Assembly (NCBI GenBank): GCA_905250115.1
Contig: CAJNOI010000256.1
Coordinates: forward strand, 38,857 to 102,856
DNA length: 64,000 bases
Source of the DNA: Adineta steineri
Lineage: Eukaryota > Rotifera > Eurotatoria > Adinetida > Adinetidae
Reading direction: 5' to 3'
The position numbers and the translations under genes were made by a program. This document shows, piece by piece, positions 56,731 to 64,000 of this stretch. Position 1 is the stretch's first letter. Every line of letters starts with the position of its first letter. The notes under the pieces are model-generated. The model made no database searches, had not been told where the DNA came from, and worked only from the letters and a program-made list of their open reading frames with translations.

Positions 56731-59203
56731 TTATTTTGTTAATGAAAAATACTTGTATCTTCGTTCGATCCATAAAGCAATATGATTGTCATGTACAAAT
56801 TGATGAATGTCGATAATCGATGATAATTGAACAATTCTCATTATTTGATTACATATATTCATTTCAGTTGTTTTCTTTTCTTGCTCAATAAAATCGAAAC
56901 GTACACATGTTAATTGATGTTCATTAATATGAGTAAGAATAAAACTAATCCATTGATCGATATTTTCCCATGATGATGCAATATTTTTGCAGCTCCTTAA
57001 ACGTAAACATCTTAATTGAGGAAAACGATCTTTATCAATGATATACGATAGAAATAAATGATAAATTTCTTCATTCATTAGCTTATTAATTAATGAAGAA
57101 CAATCGACATGTAATCGTTCGAGACGTTGTAAAACAGAACAACGATATAAATTATTCGTATCATTTGTCAACCAATACTTGAATTCTGTCAGACAAATCT
57201 CTAGACAAATAATATTCGGTAGTAGTTGAAACCAACAAATTAATTCTATAGAAAGAACATTCATATTTTAATATATAACAAATTGGATCTCAATCAATTA
57301 TCAAATATTCTACAAAAAATTTTTCTTTTTACCAATTCTTTGTAACTTTATGTAGTGTTATGCTGTTTAAGGTTTCCAAGTTCGAGGGTGTGGGTGGGTT
57401 TCAGTTAAGGGTAGAGATATATCCACACCCACACACTTGTAAATGATCAAAAAGAATTATAAATTTACCTTGAAGATTATAATTAATATTTGTATCAATT
57501 GAATCGACTAATTCGAGCATATTAAAGTGTGTTAATTGAATTTGATTTACTATATTTTCTGACATAATTCCTCTCTTTTGTGATAATACTAATGTTTTCC
57601 CTATATCATACAAGAATGACTAATAGAAGAAAAGAAAATATCAAGTAATTAACCTTGACTAGATGGACATCGTAAAGCTTGAACAAATACCGATGATAAT
57701 ATTTGATTTTTATCAAATGGTAAAAACAATCGACTCATTCCAAACCAAAGAGTTTCAAGTTTTTGAGATAAATGTTTTGATGTTTGATTTTCTTCTAAAT
57801 CAGTATTAAATTGTATATTTGTTAAATCAGTCGAACGAAATAAAGTAGTATCGTTGAAAGTAAATGGAAGAGAAAACATTTGTATCCAACCATAGATTTG
57901 TTCGAAATCCACGCATATTCGTTTACATCCAAAAGGTCCATTGAGCCAAAAAGGTGTAGAAAATGTGTTTACAAAGTTATTAATGATATTTTCATCAGCT
58001 TTTTCGAACATTTGTATTTGAAGAGCAAAATGAAATGATCGAAGATGTAGGAATTTTTGACAAAGAATACTTAGAGAATAACCATTATAATTTAGATCAG
58101 GTTCATTATCACATCGATGATACATGGATATGGATAAAGATTCAAGTGATTGAATAAATTTTAATAGAAGGTTTTCTAATTCATAACAACCTCGTCCTTG
58201 TATATTCAATGCTCTTTGAATAGGGTAAGAGAAAATGAAAAAAGTTTTTTTTCTAAATTCTTAATATTACCTGAACGTAAGAGTATGAAGTTTAATCGGA
58301 TAATCCATAGTTTTTGACAAATGTGCATTAAAATCATTTTCTACTTCAATAGGATTGCTAATATGAACATCTTTAGAAATAAAATAGTAAACTACTTAAA
58401 GGAATTTTTTAAGAAATAATATAAAATTTACCGAGCCATTCAAGTTTTGGAAGATAATGAAGTAACACAAATAGAGTTGATAAATTCAAAATATTAATTT
58501 TAAGAAAAATAAGTGATGGATGAAATTGATAACTATTAATCAATGTATGCTGATACGAAAGTTCAAAACCACTTTCACCTAATGTATTTAAGAGTTGATA
58601 TTTATGTAAATTAGTTGAACATTGAAATAACCAATCAAAAAATGATTCCGAATGATGAGTTTGATAGGAACAAGCTCTCCAATTTAATGTACGTAAAGTT
58701 GATCCACAAGCAATACCATATAGAAATATATCTCGACAATTCTCATTCATTGTTATACTCTGATAAACAATTAATGTATTTAATTGAGGAAATATTGGTT
58801 CCACATTTTTCTTCTTCAGTAAATTTATCATATGGAGTAAATCTGATGAATTATTGTTCTGATTATCTTTTCTTATCAAATAATTTTTCATAAAAAACTG
58901 TATCACTTCATCAGCTAATGAAATCACTTGAGAACATCGATATGAATTACCTATTTTTAAAACGGTTAAATTCAAACGCCATTCATCTTTCATTATTATT
59001 TGATGAGAAAAATAACGAAATATTGACAATGAACAATAACGTAAATCTAATTTATTGTAAAGGCAACAAAATTTTAATAACATACAATCAATTCTTGTGG
59101 TAAGGTTAGAAAAACTATAAATAGTATCCGCCATTGATAGTTGATCCCAAATACATAAGAAAAGTTCATTTGATATATCTTCTAATTTCATATTATTAAC
59201 CAT
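56731..59203 (-). CDS. F-box protein with leucine-rich tail, intact
   Basis: Five exons on the reverse strand join in phase: 59203-58432, 58370-58271, 58213-57654, 57600-57469 and 57245-56731, giving 692 aa. The N-terminus carries the F-box (LEDISNELFLCIWDQLSMAD, followed by SFSNLTTRID). The remainder is made of degenerate leucine-rich repeats: FPQLNTLIVYQS, STLRTLNWRACS, FLHLRSFHFALQ, LPNIICLEICLTEF and RFPQLRCLRLRSC. The expected role is substrate recognition for an SCF ubiquitin ligase. Introns are short except the last, which holds a telomere-like pair (57382-57438). A Met at 59191 is an alternative start. This is the only F-box gene of the window with no break. Confidence 0.8.
57382..57438. 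repeat. Telomere-like inverted pair in intron
   Basis: TCGAGGGTGTGGGTGGG opposite ATATCCACACCCACACAC, within the last intron of the F-box gene. Confidence 0.6.
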
Positions 59204-61076
59204 TAAATATTGAAAATTGTACGTTGAATTTTATTTGTGGATGAACACAATGAAATGATTGTTTTCTATGTGACCGATATGATATAAACGAAACAATGAA
59301 TATAACTCATAACACCTATTCACCAATGACAACATCCATTTTTGTCTTTCAAGATCAATGGATAAATAAATTTATATATTTAATTAATAATGATGAAAAT
59401 CTTGGGAATTTATGAAGAAAGTGTCAAAACTCAAAATTTCTATGTTCACCGAAACGTCGTAAACCATTAATGCACATCGATTTCATAAACTAGACACTGT
59501 AAGCTATCGTTCTATTCTATTTAAGTATATCTCTTTTGAGTTTTAAAAATTGCAAAATATTTTGCTAATATATATTGATATTGAATACATAAATTTAGTT
59601 TGACATCATAGTGTTTCAAATCTGTGACTATACATTTAATAAAAATTATTCAGTTTTGATTTTAATATTCTTCTTATATCTTAATGCGACCTTTGAATAA
59701 TAAAACTAAAAAGTATATTTTTCTATATGAGACGTTCTTTTATGTAATATTCACTCAACAGCATTGAAAAGAACTTGAGGGTGTGGGTGTGGATGATGAC
59801 GTACGAGTGTATCCACTTCAGTCACATCCATTCATACCCACACCCACACCTACCCACATCTATCTCAAGATATTGAACTAAATATTTTATTGAAGAGACA
59901 AGCGCAGCCATACCCTTAATTTAGTATAATTAATAAATACATTAATATTATTACATAAGAATATTTTATAACTATTTCTTTAGGTTTCAATCTTGTTGTA
60001 TAAAAAATCAAAAAGAACATTATTTTCAATTTAGCTTTTATTGTTAAACTTAAACAAATCAATTTGGTAAAGGATAATTTATTATAGATTTGTATAGTTT
60101 ATGCGTCGCAAACATCTATTCTATGTATACAAACATAATTCTATAGATTGAAATATTTGAAAGCATAGTCTAACCTACACGTCAAATAAAACTAAACTGC
60201 AGCAAGCTGGTTTTTAAAAAAAGACAGACAAAAATTTAATTAAATCAATATCACGTAATAGAAAAAAATAGGTAGGGACAATCTTTTTCCAAATACAGAA
60301 AAGAAAATTCAATGTGCCACCCTCAAAAAAAATCTGTGTATTTTGTGAAGAAAAAAAATTAATTTTTTCTTCTAACACAAACTTCAATGTCCTGTATGTC
60401 ACGTTGATCAAAAAATAACTAACATATTATTTTTTCCTTTTATTCAATATAAATTTTAAATCATTCATATTTTTATTTTATCTTTCATAAAAAATATAAT
60501 ATATCTATTATATTTAAGATAATTACTAGTACATTTACCAGTTCAATTCTTTAATCAACTGCGCTATATTCATTTTTGGATTAAACGTGGTAAACAGAAC
60601 TGCTAAAATTTTGTCAGCACCTTCTCTCTTGAGCCTGACAAAATAATCACTCTTTTTTTCTATATGTTTATTTTGTACAGTCGTGACAAAAACAGCACTT
60701 TATCTCAAAGAGCTGTGTCTAGAAGCAATCTGTATAAAAGAAACATTAAATCTATGGACAGTAACACAATTTCATACTCAAAAAAAAGAACATACAGCAT
60801 TATTTTTGTAAAACAATACTGTCAGTTTTCTCCATTGTATCAATGTGAAATCCGTGGTTATTTCTCTTTTACTTTTTACGTGTTAATTCGTTAATTTTCA
60901 ATTAACACCAAATGTAAATCTAAAGAAAAGTACAAATGTTTTTTTTCTCCTTGTAATTCTGTTCTTGATAAATAGAAGAGAATCAAAATATATTATTCAT
61001 ACTCTTTAATAATTAACATTAAATACGATTTCTTTCATTTTAGATAAATCTTCTAACAATTAATTCGTCATATCCT
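59204..61076. other. Intergenic, no gene seen
   Basis: About 1.9 kb, AT-rich, between divergent genes. Contains the best telomere-like pair (59774-59869). A small hairpin, TTTTGTCAG...CTGACAAAA, lies at about 60609-60643. Short frames at 60214-60894 have no motif. Confidence 0.45.
59774..59869. repeat. Telomere-like inverted pair, well preserved
   Basis: CTTGAGGGTGTGGGTGTGGA opposite CATACCCACACCCACACC and closing in ATCTCAAG. Both outer CTTGAG ends are kept, which defines the likely unit ends. Confidence 0.7.
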
Positions 61077-63481
61077 ATGGAACAAAATCAAAATTATGAA
61101 ACATATTCTTTAATTTGGCTTGATCAATCAGTAAATAATTCATCAGAAAATATTCAAGCACAAGAACAGCTACGAACATTAATTAATCATTTAGTTACAT
61201 TTGAAAATGAACACGATTGTTTTCATTACATTCGATCTATTGATAAAGGTGATCGAGTTGTTCTTATTGTTAGTGGTCATCTTGGCTCTGTTATCGTCCC
61301 TAAACTTATTGGATTAAGACAACTTGCTTCAATTTATGTTTATTGTAAAAATAAAAAAAACAATCAATTATGGGCAAATCAATTTAACAAAGTATTATAC
61401 CATAAACTCAATTAAAGATCATTTTTTCTCATTTTATTCTATGCAGAGATGTTCATCGAAATTAAAAATTTACTGCTGTCGTGGTAATATCTCCGATTTT
61501 CAAAGTTGTGACTGATTTAAGGCCTTCCCGTTCACGAATACAGCCAAGAATATCCTTTTGAAAATATCCTTTCAAATATGTCCCTGATTTTTGGTCCTGC
61601 AGAAAAAGTCCCCCTTATTAAATGTCCTCTGCATAAAATGTCCTTTCGGAAATGTCCTTTCACTAAAAAGAAGTCGATAATGTTAGTTTAAAATATTGAT
61701 CTTGAGGGTATGGGTGGATGTGAGTGTCAGTGACAGTATTCTTTTCATTACACGCCCACACCCACACCCTATATTCTTCTTTTTTTCCCCTTCATTTTCT
61801 ATGTAATATTAATAAAATAATTGTTTAGGTAAAAGCTGTTGTGACTCGATTAGATGAATTAATTGAACTAATTCGTAATGATAAAACTAATGAAAAAGAT
61901 GAACATTTACCATTGTCTATACTTCATGCTAATAATGGTGATAAACAACGATCAACTAGCGATTTAAATGGTGATTTTCTACATTTTCAAATCTTAATTG
62001 ATTGTTTAATGAAAATGAAATATTATGATAATGATAAAAATGAATTAATAACATTATGTAAACAACAATATAAACGAAATCCTAATGAATTAAAAAAAAT
62101 CAATGAATTTGAAAAAGGATATAAATCTGAACATGCATTATGGTGGTATACAAGAGATTCATTTTTATATAAAATGTTAAATAAAGCACTTCGAGTACAA
62201 AATATTCATTTATTATATCTTTTTCGTTTTTTAATTCGTCATATTGGTAAACAATTAACAAAAAATCGATGTCAAACATCAATTCGTGTTTATCGTGCAC
62301 AATTAATGACAAATAATGAAATTGAAATGATGCAAAATTCTCTTGGAGAATTTATTTCAATCAATTCATTTTTCTCAACATCATTTAATTATGATAAAGC
62401 TCGAGAATTTTTCTTAAAAACTGATAATTTAAATGAATATAAACGAGTTTGTTTTGTAATTGATGCTGATCCAACCATTGAAAATGTTAATGCATTTGGT
62501 GATATATCACGTGTAAGTTTCTATCCTGGTGAACGTGAAGTTCTTTTTATGATTGGTTCGATATTTCGATTAGTTAAAATAAGATACGATGAATACGGTA
62601 TTTTAATTATTAAAATGAAATTATTTTCAATGAATGATCAAAGTCTTAAAGAACTTTATCAACATATGCAAAAACGTGGCAAAAATGGCGAAACAAATTT
62701 ATTAGATTTTGCTGATGCTTTAACAGATATGAGTAAATGGGATGATGCTCAAAGATATTATGAAAAATATTTAGATGAAGTTTCTTCTACAAAAATTGAT
62801 ATTGATAAATGTTATGCTGGACTTGGAAATGTAGCTTATGAAAGAGGTGATTTAGATTCAAGTTTAAAATGGCATTATAAAGCATTGAAAATCAGAAATC
62901 AAACATTTAAAGCAGACAGTCAATGTATTGGTGAAAGTTATAATAGTATTGCAAATGCTTATCAAAAGAAAAAAGCATTTCCTAATGCATTAGAATCATA
63001 TGAGACAGCATTAAAAATATTTCGAAGAATATTTGGTAATGAACATATATATGTTGCAACATGTATGAATAATATGGGTAATACTTATATGGGTATGAAT
63101 ATGTATCAAGATGCTTTACAATATTATGAAAATGCTTCAGTTATTCTTAAGAAAAATCTTCCTGCTGATCATGTTAATATTGGAAGTACATATAAAAATA
63201 TTGGGAATGTTCTTTCAAGTTTAGGTCATTACGAGCAAGCATTATCATATTTAAATTCTTCATTAGAAATATATAAAAAATCTCGTCCTTCATTACATCC
63301 TTCAATTGGCTCAGTATTAAGATATATCGGTCTGATTTATCAAACTATCAAAGATTATCGACAAGCACTAAGTTATTTTGAAAAAGCAGCTGTGATTTTT
63401 CATCATTCATATCCTCCAACACATCCAGATGTTATTGAAATTGATAAAAATCTTCGGCAAATCGCTTCAAAATTAAAATAA
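61077..63481 (+). CDS. ADP-ribosyltransferase with N-terminal Rossmann-like domain and kinesin-light-chain-type TPRs
   Basis: Two exons in phase, 61077-61391 and 61829-63481, giving 655 aa. Exon 1 has TYSLIWLDQSVN, DRVVLIVSGHLGSVIV and LASIYVYCKN, the same domain as in front of the RRM-NYN protein at 31 kb. The splice restores FNKVKAVVTRLDELIELI. Residues of about 170-390 form an ARTC-type catalytic domain: Arg in IRVYRAQ, Ser in SFFSTSFN and Glu-Arg-Glu in YPGEREVLF. About five TPRs follow with kinesin-light-chain spacing (CYAGLGNVAYERGDLDSSLK, MNNMGNTYMGMNMYQDALQY, YKNIGNVLSSLGHYEQALSY). It should mono-ADP-ribosylate arginines in cytosolic proteins chosen by the TPR region. This architecture is, as I recall, common in bdelloid proteomes. 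The intron holds a telomere-like pair. Confidence 0.88.
61701..61770. repeat. Telomere-like inverted pair in intron
   Basis: CTTGAGGGTATGGGTGGATG opposite CACGCCCACACCCACACCC, 58 bp before the second exon. Confidence 0.65.
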
Positions 63482-64000
63482 TTTTATTTTGTTTTTGACT
63501 TTGATATTAAAAAAAACATAAAAATATGTTCATCTGAGATTAATCTTCAATTTGCACAAAGCATCAATTTCGATAAATATATATCGTTCTTTCAAATGTG
63601 GATGTAGATATTCTATTATTCACTTCTCCACAACCGCGTCTATTCACACCCTTAATAGCTCACAAATTCCGTTAAGATCTTCTCAAAAAATAAAATTTTA
63701 TCTACAATAAGCGAACATCTTTTTCGACACTAGTTCGATGATAAGAATGCAGTGAGATATTATCTTCTTATCTTATTCGGTAGTCATGTATCTTTTAAAA
63801 AAATATACATTTTTAAGCAAAATTAAAGTACGCAAACTCTCCTTGTATATATTTCAGTCATTAAAAATCTTCACGATACCTGTAAATCATCCTATGTGCG
63901 ACTTATTTTGTCATAAGAAAAACATTGTGTATTAATCTTTCAGTAAGAAAATTATATTGCTAAATCTCGATCGATTTTTTGTTTATTAGTAGATCTTACA
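63482..64000. other. Intergenic, right edge
   Basis: AT-rich, with a weak telomere-like pair at 63595-63653 (AAATGTGGATGTAGAT opposite CTATTCACACCCTT). No gene seen. Confidence 0.45.

Noticed and set aside
4581-63653. Window as a chromosome end, given TGTGGG-like repeats
   Set aside because: The repeats are single short units in both orientations, diverged and interspersed with genes. No long uniform array exists.

Overview
This window is AT-rich animal DNA, most probably from a bdelloid rotifer (Rotaria, Adineta or a relative). I infer this from several things read together: many GT-AG introns of only about 45-70 nt; gene families that are greatly expanded in bdelloids (arginine ADP-ribosyltransferases with TPR tails, F-box proteins with divergent leucine-rich tails, rhodopsin-like receptors, FG-GAP and kelch ectodomains on type II membrane anchors); genes of non-metazoan flavour (glycoside hydrolase family 9, a bacterial-type endonuclease, a DPBB domain); and about twenty short inverted pairs of TGTGGG-like sequence, the hexamer I recall as the telomere repeat of Adineta vaga. 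The species cannot be fixed from the sequence alone.

Layout. 0-9 kb: the tail of a GPCR, an eight-exon eIF5 gene, a membrane acyltransferase-3, a 2-oxoglutarate dioxygenase and a second GPCR. 11-16.5 kb: an ADP-ribosyltransferase spliced to a transmembrane helix and an extracellular DPBB domain, then a reverse-strand type II membrane protein whose Thr-rich stalk exon is split by a TA-flanked transposon containing a 100-N assembly gap. 16.5-23 kb is gene-poor: minisatellites, a GC-rich hAT-type element with a perfect 8-bp target duplication, and a frameshifted endonuclease relic.

23-37.3 kb is the most unusual block. A reverse-strand gene encodes a FET-like RRM plus an hnRNP K-type KH domain. 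A second reverse-strand gene joins an arginine ADP-ribosyltransferase to three CCCH zinc fingers, with two tandem, phase-compatible copies of the zinc-finger exon. A divergent forward-strand gene reads in phase over 12 exons (1085 aa): an N-terminal domain like the one found in front of the ADP-ribosyltransferase-TPR protein, an acidic repeat linker, three RRM modules made by exon-set duplication, and a MARF1-like NYN nuclease domain. Together these combine RNA binding, RNA cleavage and ADP-ribosylation. A role in RNA surveillance or antiviral/antitransposon defence is my inference.

37-64 kb: FG-GAP and kelch type II membrane proteins that share the same splice junction, F-box genes (one intact, one frameshifted, two relics), a GPCR, an unknown gene with an in-frame TGA, a small secreted Cys-rich protein, a GH9-like gene that has lost its catalytic residues and is frameshifted, a truncated ubiquitin, and a complete ADP-ribosyltransferase-TPR gene. 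Exon structures were deduced by hand from splice sites and codon phase; no alignment or search was run. No tRNA, rRNA or CRISPR was recognised.
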